A stretch of DNA of 64,000 bases, taken from the NCBI RefSeq assembly GCF_016793595.1, contig NZ_JAEULY010000016.1:94001-158000 (forward strand), in the 5' to 3' direction. Positions 1-9,120 of the stretch are shown piece after piece. Positions within the stretch are counted from its first letter, which is position 1. Every line of letters starts with the position of its first letter. Position numbers and translations under genes: made by a program. The stretch is from Phreatobacter sp. GTDB lineage: Bacteria > Pseudomonadota > Alphaproteobacteria > Rhizobiales > Phreatobacteraceae. Below the pieces are notes generated by a model that had not been told where the DNA came from, did no database searches, and saw nothing but the letters and a program-made list of their open reading frames with translations.

Positions 1-393
1 CGCCCCGGTGAAATCTCCGGCGGCATGAACCAGCGTGTCGGCATCGCCCGGGCGCTCGCCATGCAACCGAAGATCCTGCTGCTGGACGAGCCTTTCGGCG
101 CGCTCGACGCGCTGACCCGCGCGCACCTGCAGGATTCGGTCATGCAGATCCACGCGACGCTGAAGAACACCATGATCATGATCACCCATGACGTGGACGA
201 GGCGGTTCTGCTCTCCGACCGCATCATCATGATGACCAACGGCCCTTCTGCGACCATCGGCGAGATCCTCGACGTCAATCTGCCGCGCCCGCGCAAGCGT
301 CTCGAGCTGGTCTCCAACGCCACCTACATCAAGGCGCGAGAGGCGGTGCTCAAATTCCTCTACGAACGTCACGCCTTCGTCGAAGCCGCCTGA
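1..393 (+). CDS. nrtD: Nitrate/nitrite-type ABC transporter ATP-binding protein, C-terminal part
   Basis: This is the last 130 residues of an ABC transporter ATPase; the 5' end lies outside the window. Visible motifs are the signature loop SGGMNQR, Walker B ILLLDEPFGALD and the switch histidine in MITHD. Residues after the H-loop (DRIIMMTNGPSATIGEIL) match the nitrate/taurine-type NrtD/SsuB group. It is known that these ATPases power periplasmic-binding-protein-dependent import of nitrate, nitrite or cyanate. The assimilatory nitrate reductase genes start 13 bp downstream, so nitrate import is the likely role. An alternative substrate such as a sulfonate cannot be excluded from the C-terminus alone. 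Confidence 0.85.
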   Translation, partial: RPGEISGGMNQRVGIARALAMQPKILLLDEPFGALDALTRAHLQDSVMQIHATLKNTMIMITHDVDEAVLLSDRIIMMTNGPSATIGEILDVNLPRPRKRLELVSNATYIKAREAVLKFLYERHAFVEAA

Positions 394-406
394 CCGGAGG
401 CCGGCG

Positions 407-1615
407 ATGTCCGAACCGCTCGTCGTCATCGGCAATGGCATGGCCGCGGCGCGCTTTGTCGAAAATCTCGGCAAGGAAGGCCTCGGCCGCTATTCGGTCG
501 CGGTGATCGGCGCCGAGCCGGCGCTCGCCTACAACCGCGTGCTGCTATCCTCGGTTCTGGCCGGCGAGATCGCCCGCGAGGACACCGAACTAAAGCCGCG
601 TCTTTGGTGGGAGCGGCAGGGCGTGACGCTGGTCTATGGCAAGCGCGCCACGGAGATCGACCGGGCCGGTCGCGCCGTCATTCTCGAAGACGGCGCGCGC
701 CTCCCCTACGCCAAGCTGGTTCTTGCCACCGGATCGCATCCGATCCGCCTGCCGAAGCCCGGGATGGACCTGCCGAGCGTCCTGGCCTTCCGCGATCATA
801 ACGATGTCTCCGCCATGCTGGCGGCCGCGAGCCCCGCCACCCGCGCGGTCGTCATCGGTGGCGGCCTGCTGGGAATCGAGGCGGCCTATGGTCTTGCGCT
901 CACCGGCACCCGCGTGACGCTGATCCACCTGATGGACCGGCTGATGGAGCGCCAGTTGGACCCCGAGGCAGCCGCCATGCTGAAGGCGGCGCTGGAGGCG
1001 CGCGGCATCGCCGTCATCCTCGGCGCCGATACCGCAGCCGTCGAGGGCGAGGAGTGCGTCGAGGGCGTGCTGCTCACCGACGGTCGGCGCATCGCCGCCG
1101 ACATGGTCGTGTCCGCCGTCGGCATCCGCGCCAATGCCGATCTCGCCCGCGCCGCGGGATTGGCCGTCAATCGTGGCGTCGTCGTGGACGATCGTCTTGC
1201 GACCTCTGATCCCGCCATCCATGCCATCGGCGAATGCGCCGAGCATCGCGGCACCTGCTATGGCCTGGTCGAACCCGCCTATCAGCAGGGCGCGGCGCTC
1301 GCCCGTCATCTCGCGGGCAAGCCTGCCGCCTATGCCGGAACGGTGCTCTCGACCAATCTCAAGGTGTCTGGCGTGCCGGTCTTCTCGGCCGGGGACTTTA
1401 TCGGCGAGGCCGGAACCGAGGTGATCGTCTGGCGCGATCCTGGCCTTCGCACCTATCGCAAACTGGTGATTCGTGAGGACGTGCTCACCGGCGCGGTGCT
1501 CTTCGGCGAGACCTCGGATGCCCTCTGGTATCTCGACCTGATCCGGCAGGGCCGCCCGCTCGGGCGCCTGCGCGACGCCGTCGTGTTCGGGCAGGCGCTG
1601 GCGGAGGCAGCCTAG
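407..1615 (+). CDS. NAD(P)/FAD-dependent oxidoreductase, electron-transfer subunit of assimilatory nitrate reduction
   Basis: This 402-residue flavoprotein has an N-terminal FAD-binding motif (GNGMAAARFVE, residues about 9-19), an NAD(P)-binding motif (GGGLLGIEAA, around 150) and the second FAD motif (IHAIGECAEH, around 270). It resembles the N-terminal reductase half of NirB and the NasB-type reductases that pass electrons to nitrate reductase; it lacks the siroheme domain of NirB. The ATG is preceded by GGAGG six bases upstream. It sits between the transporter ATPase and the nitrate reductase, so supplying that enzyme with electrons is the natural inference. A dedicated partner other than NasA is possible. 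Confidence 0.85.
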   Translation: MSEPLVVIGNGMAAARFVENLGKEGLGRYSVAVIGAEPALAYNRVLLSSVLAGEIAREDTELKPRLWWERQGVTLVYGKRATEIDRAGRAVILEDGARLPYAKLVLATGSHPIRLPKPGMDLPSVLAFRDHNDVSAMLAAASPATRAVVIGGGLLGIEAAYGLALTGTRVTLIHLMDRLMERQLDPEAAAMLKAALEARGIAVILGADTAAVEGEECVEGVLLTDGRRIAADMVVSAVGIRANADLARAAGLAVNRGVVVDDRLATSDPAIHAIGECAEHRGTCYGLVEPAYQQGAALARHLAGKPAAYAGTVLSTNLKVSGVPVFSAGDFIGEAGTEVIVWRDPGLRTYRKLVIREDVLTGAVLFGETSDALWYLDLIRQGRPLGRLRDAVVFGQALAEAA

Positions 1616-1681
1616 CATGGGCTGCGAAAGTGGAAGCCGGTTTCGCGGCAAAGGCCATGCAGCGCTGACGAGGGCGAAGCC

Positions 1682-4366
1682 ATGACAGCCCATTCGCACC
1701 TGCCCAACCCCGTCGCGACCGCCTGTCCCTATTGCGGGGTCGGCTGCGGCGTGATCGCCAGCGTCGATGGCGGGGGCCAGGTGACGGTTGCGGGCGATCC
1801 GTCTCACCCGGCCAATCGCGGGCGGCTCTGCGTGAAGGGCTCGGCGCTCGGCGAAACGGTGTCGCTGGAAGGCCGGTTGCTGCATCCGATGATCCGGTCC
1901 CGCTCCGGCACCATGGAGCGCGTCAGCTGGGGAACCGCGCTTGACGCCGTCGCGGAGGCCTTCGGCCGCACCGCGCGCGAGCACGGGCCCGACGCGACCG
2001 CCTTCTACCTCTCCGGACAACTCCTCACCGAGGACTATTACGTCGCCAACAAGCTGATGAAGGGCTTTGTCGGCACCGCCAATGTCGATACCAATTCGCG
2101 GCTCTGCATGGCGTCGTCCGTCGCCGGCCATCGTCGCGGCTTCGGCGCGGACACGGTGCCCGGCACTTATGAGGACCTCGATACGGCCGACCTGCTGATC
2201 CTCGTCGGGTCGAACGCGGCATGGTGCCACCCCATCCTCTGGCAGCGCATGGTGGCGAACAAGGCCGCGCGCGGAGCGAGGATCGTCGTGGTCGATCCGC
2301 GCCGCACGGCGACCTCGGCCGATGCCGACCTGATGCTGGCCATCAGGCCGGGCATGGACGGCGCGCTGTTCTCGGGGCTGCTGGTTCATCTGGCAGAGGC
2401 GGGCGCCATCGACCGCGCCTATGTCGAGGCCCATGTCGACGGTTTCGAGGAGGCGCTGGAGCGCGCCCGCGAGATCGCGCCGACCATCGGCGCCACGGCG
2501 CGTGCCTGCGGCCTTGCCGAAGCCGACGTGCGGACCCTGTTCGAGTGGTTCCGCACGACCGGGAAGGCCGTTACACTCTACAGCCAGGGTGTCAACCAGT
2601 CGGCGCAAGGCACCGACAAGGTCTCGGCCATCCTCAACTGCCACCTCGCCACCGGTCGCATCGGCCGCGAGGGCATGGGGCCGTTCTCGCTGACCGGCCA
2701 GCCCAACGCGATGGGCGGCCGCGAGGTCGGCGGCCTCGCCAACATGCTGGCGGCCCATATGGGTTTCTCGGCGAGCGAGATCGACCGCGTCCGCCGCTTC
2801 TGGGGCGCGCCGCGCATGGCGACATCAGAAGGCCTCAAGGCCGTCCAGATGTTCGATGCCATCGAGGCCGGCGCGATCAGGGCGCTCTGGGTGATGGCGA
2901 CGAACCCGGCGGTGAGCCTGCCCAAGGCCGATCACGTCCGCCGCGCGCTCGGTCGCCTCGACCATTTCATCGTCTCCGAGGTCGTGCTCTCCAACGACAC
3001 CGTCAATTCCGGGGTCCATATTCTGCTGCCAGCCGCGGCCTGGGGCGAGAAGGACGGCACGGTGACCAATTCGGAACGCCGCATCACGCGCCAGCGGCCG
3101 TTCCTTCCCCTGCCCGGGGAGGCGAGGTCGGACTGGTGGATCGTCGCCGAGGTCGCCAGGCGCATGGGCTTCGCGGAAGCCTTTTCCTGGGACAATGCGG
3201 CGGCTGTGTTCAGGGAGCACGCCGCGCTCTCGGCCTTCGAAAACAGGGGCGCGCGCGATTTCGACATTGGCGGCCTTGCCACGGTATCCGACGCGGAGTT
3301 CGACGCGCTCCGCGCGATCCAGTGGCCGGTCCGGAATATCCGCGACACGGCCGACAAGCGCTTCTTCGCGGAAGGCCGCTTCTTCACCGCCGATGGCCGC
3401 GCGCGGATGATCGCCATCGCGCCGCCGGCATTGAAGGCCGAGGCAGGCGAAAACCGTCCCTTCCTGCTCAATACCGGCCGCGTGCGCGACCACTGGCACA
3501 CGATGACACGCACCGGCCGGGCGCCGACGCTCGGTCGCCACATCGTCGAGCCCTTTACCGAAATTCACCCGGACGATGCGGCTGCGGCGGGCATTGGTCC
3601 GGGCGATTTCGTCCGGGTCGAGACTGATCACGGCGCGGCGACGCTGCGGGTCGTGCTGAGCGAAGGCCAGATGCGCGGCGCGGTGTTCGTGCCGATCCAC
3701 TGGAGCGACGAGACCGCCGGCAGCGCCCGTGTCGGAGCGCTCGTCCAGCCCTTCACCGATCCCTTCTCAGGGCAACCCGAAATGAAGGCGACGCCGGCCA
3801 GCCTCTCGCGGGTCGAGATGCTGGTCGAGGGCTTCATCCTGTCGCGCGGCCCGGTCGCGCTTCCGGATGGTCTGCGCTGGGCGCGTGCCGCAGTGGAGGG
3901 CGGCGTGGGCACTGTGCTGGCCTCGGACCTGCCGGTGGATGGACGGGCTGTCGCGGAGGCGCTTGCCGGTCAGGACGGGACCATCACCGAGATGACCGAT
4001 GCGGCGCGAGGCATCTACCGCGCGGCCGTGTTCAGGGACGGGGGCCTGGAGGCGGTGTTGTTCCTCGCCCTCGATGGCCGGCCCTCGTGGAACTGGATCG
4101 AGACCCAGTTCGGCCTGAAGGATCTGCCGCCGGCTGCGCGGAAGGCCCTCCTCTCCGGCCGGTCGCCCGAGGGAATCGCCGATGCCGGCCCGACAGTCTG
4201 TGCCTGTTTCGCGGTCGGCCTGACGACGATCCGGGACGCTATCGCGGCGGGCGCCTGCGATGTCGATGCGGTCGGCCGGGCGTTGAAGGCCGGCACCAAT
4301 TGCGGCTCCTGCCGCCCCGAGATCAAGAAGCTGATCGAGGCGGAAGCGAAGCTGGTTCCAGCCTGA
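1682..4366 (+). CDS. nasA: Assimilatory nitrate reductase, molybdopterin catalytic subunit
   Basis: This 894-residue protein reduces nitrate to nitrite in the cytoplasm. The N-terminus carries the [4Fe-4S] ligands C15, C18, C22 and C50, followed by the molybdopterin oxidoreductase body (SQGVNQSAQGTDK, TGQPNAMGGREVGG) and the molydopterin dinucleotide-binding domain (LLNTGRVRDHWHTMTRTGR). The last 60 residues form a BFD-like [2Fe-2S] domain with C840, C842, C874 and C877, typical of the long NasA form that takes electrons from a flavoprotein reductase. It lies 66 bp downstream of the FAD reductase gene. No nitrite reductase is in the window, so the pathway must be completed elsewhere. Confidence 0.95.
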   Translation: MTAHSHLPNPVATACPYCGVGCGVIASVDGGGQVTVAGDPSHPANRGRLCVKGSALGETVSLEGRLLHPMIRSRSGTMERVSWGTALDAVAEAFGRTAREHGPDATAFYLSGQLLTEDYYVANKLMKGFVGTANVDTNSRLCMASSVAGHRRGFGADTVPGTYEDLDTADLLILVGSNAAWCHPILWQRMVANKAARGARIVVVDPRRTATSADADLMLAIRPGMDGALFSGLLVHLAEAGAIDRAYVEAHVDGFEEALERAREIAPTIGATARACGLAEADVRTLFEWFRTTGKAVTLYSQGVNQSAQGTDKVSAILNCHLATGRIGREGMGPFSLTGQPNAMGGREVGGLANMLAAHMGFSASEIDRVRRFWGAPRMATSEGLKAVQMFDAIEAGAIRALWVMATNPAVSLPKADHVRRALGRLDHFIVSEVVLSNDTVNSGVHILLPAAAWGEKDGTVTNSERRITRQRPFLPLPGEARSDWWIVAEVARRMGFAEAFSWDNAAAVFREHAALSAFENRGARDFDIGGLATVSDAEFDALRAIQWPVRNIRDTADKRFFAEGRFFTADGRARMIAIAPPALKAEAGENRPFLLNTGRVRDHWHTMTRTGRAPTLGRHIVEPFTEIHPDDAAAAGIGPGDFVRVETDHGAATLRVVLSEGQMRGAVFVPIHWSDETAGSARVGALVQPFTDPFSGQPEMKATPASLSRVEMLVEGFILSRGPVALPDGLRWARAAVEGGVGTVLASDLPVDGRAVAEALAGQDGTITEMTDAARGIYRAAVFRDGGLEAVLFLALDGRPSWNWIETQFGLKDLPPAARKALLSGRSPEGIADAGPTVCACFAVGLTTIRDAIAAGACDVDAVGRALKAGTNCGSCRPEIKKLIEAEAKLVPA

Positions 4367-4434
4367 CGGCGCATGAGCGCCCATGCGGGCGGGGGGCAAG
4401 ACAAGCGCGCGCCGGCGCTCTATCAGTCGTCACC

Positions 4435-5214
4435 ATGGATCTCGGACTCAAGGGCAAATCGGCCATCATCTGCGGCGGCAGCCGGGGCATGGGCCGCGCG
4501 GCAGCGGACATGCTTGCTGCGGAAGGTGTGGCGCTGACCATCCTGGCGCGCAATCGGGAACGGCTCGATGCAGTTGCCGCCGACATCCGGGCACGCTTCG
4601 GCGTGGTGGTCACGCCGGTTGCCGGCGACGTCACAACGGAGGCCGGTCGCGCGGCCGCACTTGCCGCCTGCCCGAATCCCGACATCCTCATCAACAATGC
4701 CGATGGCATGCCGCCCGGCGATTTTCGCGTCTGGACCCGCGACGACTGGATTGCCGCGCTCGACGCCATGATGCTCTCGCCCATCGCGCTGATGAAGGCG
4801 ACGGTGGACGGCATGATGGCGCGGGGCTTCGGCCGCATCGTCAACATCGTCTCGCGGTCGGTGAAGATCCCCCAGCTCGAAATGGGCCTGTCGAACGGCG
4901 CGCGCTCAGGGCTTGTCGGCTTCGTCGCCGGCCTCGCGCGCCAGACCGTGGCGAAGGGCGTCACCATCAACAACGTGCTGCCGGGCATTGTCGCGACGGA
5001 TGCGCAGAAGCATCACGTCGAGAAGCTTGCCGAGATGACCGGCCGACCCTTTGATGACATCTGGGCCGAGCGCGGCGCGCAGAATCCCGCGGGCCGCTAC
5101 GGCGAGGCGGCCGAGATCGGCGCGACCATCGCTTTCCTCTGCTCCGTCCATGCCGGGTTCATCACCGGCCAGAGCATTCTGGTCGACGGCGGGCAATATC
5201 CCGGCACCTACTGA
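4435..5214 (+). CDS. SDR-family protein with degenerate catalytic motif
   Basis: This 259-residue Rossmann protein has the cofactor motif GGSRGMG near the N-terminus and the C-terminal LVDGGQYPG typical of FabG-like classical SDRs. The usual NNAG is NNADG, and the catalytic YxxxK is replaced: the equivalent stretch reads SNGARSGLVGF, so Tyr becomes Ser and Lys becomes Arg. A subgroup of SDR proteins with this SNGARSGL signature is known, but I know of no proven reaction for it. I chose ATG 4435 because the fold begins there; the open frame upstream overlaps nasA. The cofactor site looks intact, so a binding, sensing or non-canonical enzymatic role is possible. Confidence 0.8.
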   Translation: MDLGLKGKSAIICGGSRGMGRAAADMLAAEGVALTILARNRERLDAVAADIRARFGVVVTPVAGDVTTEAGRAAALAACPNPDILINNADGMPPGDFRVWTRDDWIAALDAMMLSPIALMKATVDGMMARGFGRIVNIVSRSVKIPQLEMGLSNGARSGLVGFVAGLARQTVAKGVTINNVLPGIVATDAQKHHVEKLAEMTGRPFDDIWAERGAQNPAGRYGEAAEIGATIAFLCSVHAGFITGQSILVDGGQYPGTY

Positions 5215-5232
5215 ACTCTGCGGAGACCCGTC

Positions 5233-6414
5233 ATGGCCCTCGATCTCGCGCGCATCCGGACCGACGTGCCCTCGGCTGAGCGCCGCTGCTATCTCCACAA
5301 TGCCGGTGCCGGATTGATGCCGCGTCAGGTCGTGGAGACGATGAAGGCCCATCTCGATATCGAGGCCGAGATCGGCGGCTATGCGGCAGCTGAACAGGAA
5401 ACGGCGCGCCTCGATGGCGTCTATGGCTCGGTGGCGCGCCTGCTCAATGCCGCGCCCGACGAGATCGGCCTGATGGAGAACGCGACAGTCGCCTGGCAGA
5501 TGGCCTTTTATGGCCTGAAATTCACGGCCGGCGACCGCATTCTCACCTGCGAGGCCGAATATGGCGCGAACTATGTCGCCTACCTCCAGATGGCCAGGCG
5601 CACCGGCCTTGTCATCGACGTGATCCCCAGCGACGAGACGGGCGAGATCGATCTTGCCGCGCTGGAGCGGATGATCGATGCGCGGGTGAAGCTGATCTCG
5701 ATTACCTGGGTGCCGACCAATGGCGGTCTCGCCAATCCGGCGGCGGCGGTCGGCCGCATCGCTCGCACCCACGGAGTCCCTTACCTGCTGGATGCCTGTC
5801 AGGCTGTCGGCCAGATGCCCGTCGATGTCGAGGCCATCGGTTGCGACATGCTGTCGGCGACGGGGCGCAAGTTCCTGCGCGGCCCGCGCGGCACCGGCTT
5901 TCTCTATGTGCGGCGTGCTTTCCTGAAAGGTCTCGAGCCGCCGATGGTCGACCATTTCTCGGCGGTCTGGGTGGCGCGCGACCGCTACCAACTGCGCGAC
6001 GATGCCCGCCGCTTCGAGACCTGGGAAAACAATTATGCGGCGCGTGCCGGTCTCGGCGTCGCCGTGGACTATGCGCTGGATATCGGCCTCGATGCGATCG
6101 AGGCGCGTTGCCGGTTGCTCTCCGGTCGCCTTCGCAACGGCCTCAGCACGCTTGCTGGAGTGACGGCGCGCGATCTTGGCCGGAGCCCCTCGGCAATCGT
6201 CAGCTTCACCGTCGAGGGACTGGATGCCTCCGCCGTGGTCGCGGCGGCGGGCGAGGCCGGCATCACCATCGGGGCGTCCAACCCGTCGAGCACGCGGATC
6301 GATGCCGAGGCGCGCCACCTGCCGCCGCTGGTGCGCGCCTCGCCGCACTACTACAACACGGAGGGCGAGGTGGACCGGCTCCTCGATCTCTGCGCCGCCC
6401 TGACGCGTGCCTGA
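5233..6414 (+). CDS. Class V aminotransferase-fold PLP enzyme (cysteine desulfurase-like)
   Basis: This is a 393-residue fold-type I PLP enzyme. The Asp and neighbouring residues of LLDACQAVGQMP and K213 in SATGRKFLRGPRG are the expected PLP-binding aspartate and Schiff-base lysine. The protein resembles the cysteine desulfurase/selenocysteine lyase/EgtE group; I see no clear catalytic cysteine loop of IscS or SufS type, so a lyase or aminotransferase acting on a special amino acid is as likely. It starts 18 bp after the SDR gene with a purine-rich leader, so the two are probably co-transcribed. Its stop codon directly abuts the stop of the convergent DUF1304 gene. The substrate is unknown. 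Confidence 0.8.
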   Translation: MALDLARIRTDVPSAERRCYLHNAGAGLMPRQVVETMKAHLDIEAEIGGYAAAEQETARLDGVYGSVARLLNAAPDEIGLMENATVAWQMAFYGLKFTAGDRILTCEAEYGANYVAYLQMARRTGLVIDVIPSDETGEIDLAALERMIDARVKLISITWVPTNGGLANPAAAVGRIARTHGVPYLLDACQAVGQMPVDVEAIGCDMLSATGRKFLRGPRGTGFLYVRRAFLKGLEPPMVDHFSAVWVARDRYQLRDDARRFETWENNYAARAGLGVAVDYALDIGLDAIEARCRLLSGRLRNGLSTLAGVTARDLGRSPSAIVSFTVEGLDASAVVAAAGEAGITIGASNPSSTRIDAEARHLPPLVRASPHYYNTEGEVDRLLDLCAALTRA

Positions 6415-6786
6415 TCAGCCCTTGTTGCGCGCGAGGAAGACGGCCGCCAGCGCCACCGCCGCCGGCAGGCCCTGCGTGAACAGGATCGAGGTCTTGGCCG
6501 TCGCGCCGCCATAGATGCCGGCGATCACGACGCAGCCGAGGAAGAAGATTTTCAGCGCGAAAGCCATGGTCTTCGGCGCGAACAGGCTCCAGATGAGGCC
6601 GGCCGCGAGGAAGCCGTTATAGAGACCCTGATTGGCGGCCAGCACCGCCGACTGCGCGGCGAAGTCCGGCGTCAGGCCGAAGGTGCGGTGGCCGAAAGGC
6701 GTGTTCCAGAAGAACATCTCGATGACGAGGATCGCGACGTGGAGCAGGCCCACGAACGCGACGAGGATATTGGCGACCAGTGGCAT
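6415..6786 (-). CDS. DUF1304 family integral membrane protein
   Basis: This 123-residue protein has four hydrophobic stretches: residues about 3-25 (VANILVAFVGLLHVAILVIE), 50-70, 75-95 and 100-118. The early FFWNTPFGHRTF and the NQGLYNGFLAAGLIW segment are typical of DUF1304 proteins, for which no molecular function is established. I chose ATG at 6786, where the family N-terminus begins; a longer frame upstream adds a non-conserved stretch. It lies downstream of metW on the same strand with a gap of 26 bp, so it may be transcribed with it. Confidence 0.85.
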   Translation of the reverse strand: MPLVANILVAFVGLLHVAILVIEMFFWNTPFGHRTFGLTPDFAAQSAVLAANQGLYNGFLAAGLIWSLFAPKTMAFALKIFFLGCVVIAGIYGGATAKTSILFTQGLPAAVALAAVFLARNKG

Positions 6787-6812
6787 GTGAGACCCCCAAG
6801 GGAGCGCCGAGC

Positions 6813-7454
6813 CTAGCCCTTCCGGCTGAGCTTGAACACGGCCTGCTCGCCGAAGAAGTTCCAGAACCACCACGGCGCGTTCACGCGCACTTCGCGGCCG
6901 TGCCAGTCGAGCGCTGTCGAGCGCTCGATCACCGCGTCAATCTCGCGGACGAGATCGACGAAGTCGCGAATGGTGCAGAAGTGGATATTGGGCGTGTCGT
7001 ACCAGCGGTAAGGCAGGTTCTCCGAGGTCGGCATGCGTCCGCGCGTGACCAGCTGCATCCTCAGGCGCCAATGACCGAAATTCGGGAACGAGACGATGGC
7101 GCGCTTGCCGATGCGGAGCATGTGTTCCAGCACCACGCGCGGCGCGCGGGTCGCCTGAATGGTCTGCGACAGGATCACCACGTCGAAGGCGTCGTCGGGG
7201 TAGAAGGCAAGGTCCGTGTCGGCGTCGCCCTGCACAACCGCCAGGCCTTCGGCGACACACTGGTTGACGCCCTCGCGCGACAGTTCGATGCCGCGCCCGT
7301 CGACGCCCTTGCTGTCGCGCAGGAGCTTCAGCAGCCCGCCGTCGCCGCAGCCGACGTCCAGCACTTTCGAGCCGGGCTCGATCATGCCGGCGACGACGAG
7401 ATAGTCCGGGCGCACGGGACCCGGCGCGGAGGCCATGGTCAGATCCTGCGTCAT
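6813..7454 (-). CDS. metW: Methionine biosynthesis protein MetW
   Basis: This 213-residue SAM-methyltransferase-fold protein has motif I as [12 protein letters not shown] and the conserved end [20 protein letters not shown] that marks MetW. MetW is encoded next to MetX in many alphaproteobacteria and is needed, with MetX, for O-acetylhomoserine formation. The start ATG overlaps the metX stop as ATGA, so translation is coupled. No other start is needed because the family N-terminus [19 protein letters not shown] follows directly. Confidence 0.95.
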   Translation of the reverse strand: MTQDLTMASAPGPVRPDYLVVAGMIEPGSKVLDVGCGDGGLLKLLRDSKGVDGRGIELSREGVNQCVAEGLAVVQGDADTDLAFYPDDAFDVVILSQTIQATRAPRVVLEHMLRIGKRAIVSFPNFGHWRLRMQLVTRGRMPTSENLPYRWYDTPNIHFCTIRDFVDLVREIDAVIERSTALDWHGREVRVNAPWWFWNFFGEQAVFKLSRKG

Positions 7455-8626
7455 GCGATGCCTCGCGCCCGGGCGGCCGAGGCAAGAAAGCCGCGGGTGA
7501 TGGCGAACAGTTCCGGCTCGTCGAGCAGGAAGGCGTCGTGGCCCTTGTCGGACTCGATCTCGGCGAAGGAGACCGAGGCGCCCGCCGCGTTCAGCGCGTG
7601 GACGACGGCGCGCGACCCGGCGGTGGGGAACAGCCAGTCGGAGGTGAAGGAGACGACGCAGAACCGGGTCTTGGTTCCGGCGAAGGCCCTGGCGAGCGAG
7701 CCGCCATGCTCGGCGGCGATGTCGAAATAGTCCATCGCGCGCGTCACGTAGAGATAGGAATTGGCGTCGAAGCGCTCGACGAAGGCCTCGCCCTGATAAC
7801 GCAGATAGCTCTCGACCTGAAAATCGGCGTTGAAGGAGAAGGTCGGGGCGTCGCGGTCCTGGAACCTGCGGCCGAACTTGCGGTGCAGGGCGGCGTCGGA
7901 AAGGTAGGTGATGTGCGCGGCCATGCGCGCCACGGCGAGACCCGCGGAGGGCCGCGTGTCCTCGGTCAGGTAGCGCCCGCCGCGCCATTCGGGATCAGCC
8001 ATGATCGCCTGCCGGCCGACCTCGTGCAGCGCGATGTTCTGGGCGGAATGGCGCGCGGCGGTGGCGATCGGCATGGCCGAGAACACCCTGTCCCGATACT
8101 GCGTCGCCCATTGCAGCACCTGCATGCCGCCCATCGAGCCGCCGATGACGCAGAACAGGCTGTCGATGCCGAGCCGCTTCACCAGCATGGACTGCGCGCG
8201 CACCATGTCGGGAATGGTGATCAGCGGCAGCGCAAGGCCGTGTGGCTGGCCAGTGGCGTTGTTGGTGGAGGCAGGTCCCGTCGTGCCCATGCAGCCGCCG
8301 AGCACGTTGGAGCAGATGACGAAATAACGATCGGTATCGACTGGCCTGCCCGGGCCGATCATGATCTCCCACCAGCCGGGCTTGCCGGTGACCGGATTGT
8401 CGCTGGCGACATGCTGGTCGCCGGTCAGTGCGTGACAGACGAGAACCGCGTTGGAGCGGTCGGCGTTCAGCGTGCCATAGGTCTTGTAGCCGATCTGGAA
8501 CGGCGACAGGGCCACGCCCGCATCGAGCAGCAGCGGCTCGTCGGGTCCGAAATGCGCGACCTCGCCGGCCGGCTCATCGGCCTGGCGTCGGGCGAGATCG
8601 TCGGAGATGCGCTGGGCGCGTGCCAT
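7451..8626 (-). CDS. metX: Homoserine O-acetyltransferase
   Basis: MetX transfers acetyl from acetyl-CoA to homoserine, the activating step of methionine synthesis. The 391-residue protein is an alpha/beta hydrolase with nucleophile S164 in the elbow GGSMGGMQ, the late Asp in FTSDWLFPT and the His in DKGHDAFLL. The N-terminal ALTGDQHV and [14 protein letters not shown] blocks are typical of the family. Length matches the family. I looked at the 92 bp upstream for a SAM-II or SAM-V riboswitch and saw none, so control of this operon by SAM is not evident here. metW follows with a four-base overlap. Confidence 0.96.
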   Translation of the reverse strand: MARAQRISDDLARRQADEPAGEVAHFGPDEPLLLDAGVALSPFQIGYKTYGTLNADRSNAVLVCHALTGDQHVASDNPVTGKPGWWEIMIGPGRPVDTDRYFVICSNVLGGCMGTTGPASTNNATGQPHGLALPLITIPDMVRAQSMLVKRLGIDSLFCVIGGSMGGMQVLQWATQYRDRVFSAMPIATAARHSAQNIALHEVGRQAIMADPEWRGGRYLTEDTRPSAGLAVARMAAHITYLSDAALHRKFGRRFQDRDAPTFSFNADFQVESYLRYQGEAFVERFDANSYLYVTRAMDYFDIAAEHGGSLARAFAGTKTRFCVVSFTSDWLFPTAGSRAVVHALNAAGASVSFAEIESDKGHDAFLLDEPELFAITRGFLASAARARGIA

Positions 8627-8718
8627 GGAACGAAACGGTCGCGTTTCTCTCGTCAGTCAGATCGTTCGTTATTCCGAACAGGCCATCCGTGGCAAGAGAA
8701 ATCGCCGTGAGGACAGGC

Positions 8719-9102
8719 TCAGCTGTCCCAGCCTTTCAGCCGATCCGTCTCGCGCCGCTCGGCCTTGGTCGGCCGGCCGCTGCCGGGATCGCGTTCGACG
8801 ATGGGCGAGGGCGGGTCGAAGCGGGGCGGCTCGGGCGACAGATCCTCGTAGATGTGCTGCGCCTCGCTGTAGGGGCCGCGTCGCTCGGCGAGCGAAACGA
8901 CCTTCAGCACCTTCACCCGGCCGGGAAGCGCGATGGTCAGCACGTCTCCCGGCCGCACCGGCTTGTGGGCCTGATCGATCTTGGCGCCATTGAGCCGGAC
9001 GGAACCGTCCTCGCAGAGCTTTGCCGCCGCGCTCCGCGTTTTCACCACGCGCGCGAACCATAGCCACTTGTCGATGCGCAGGCGGTCCGTCTCGTTCAAC
9101 AA
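8719..9102 (-). CDS. RNA-binding S4 domain protein (HslR-like)
   Basis: This 127-residue protein begins with a compact S4 domain (RIDKWLWFARVVKTRSAAAKLCEDGSVRLNG, in part), the fold of Hsp15/HslR that recognises the stalled 50S subunit carrying peptidyl-tRNA. The C-terminal half is charged and ends in RPTKAERRETDRLKGWDS. It lies 18 bp downstream of the SUV3-like helicase on the same strand, so the two RNA-interacting proteins are probably made together. A function in ribosome rescue or RNA turnover is inferred from the family. Confidence 0.9.
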   Translation of the reverse strand: MLNETDRLRIDKWLWFARVVKTRSAAAKLCEDGSVRLNGAKIDQAHKPVRPGDVLTIALPGRVKVLKVVSLAERRGPYSEAQHIYEDLSPEPPRFDPPSPIVERDPGSGRPTKAERRETDRLKGWDS

Positions 9103-9120
9103 TGCCTCAGGGTTGCCGCG

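Noticed and set aside
590-2758. Long open frame of over 700 codons antisense to the nitrate reductase genes
   Set aside because: High-GC codon use of the real genes keeps the opposite strand open. The product is Arg/His/Gly-rich with no domain, while the sense genes have clear motifs.
8627-8718. SAM-II or SAM-V riboswitch upstream of metX
   Set aside because: The conserved pseudoknot sequences are not found in the 92 bp before the gene.
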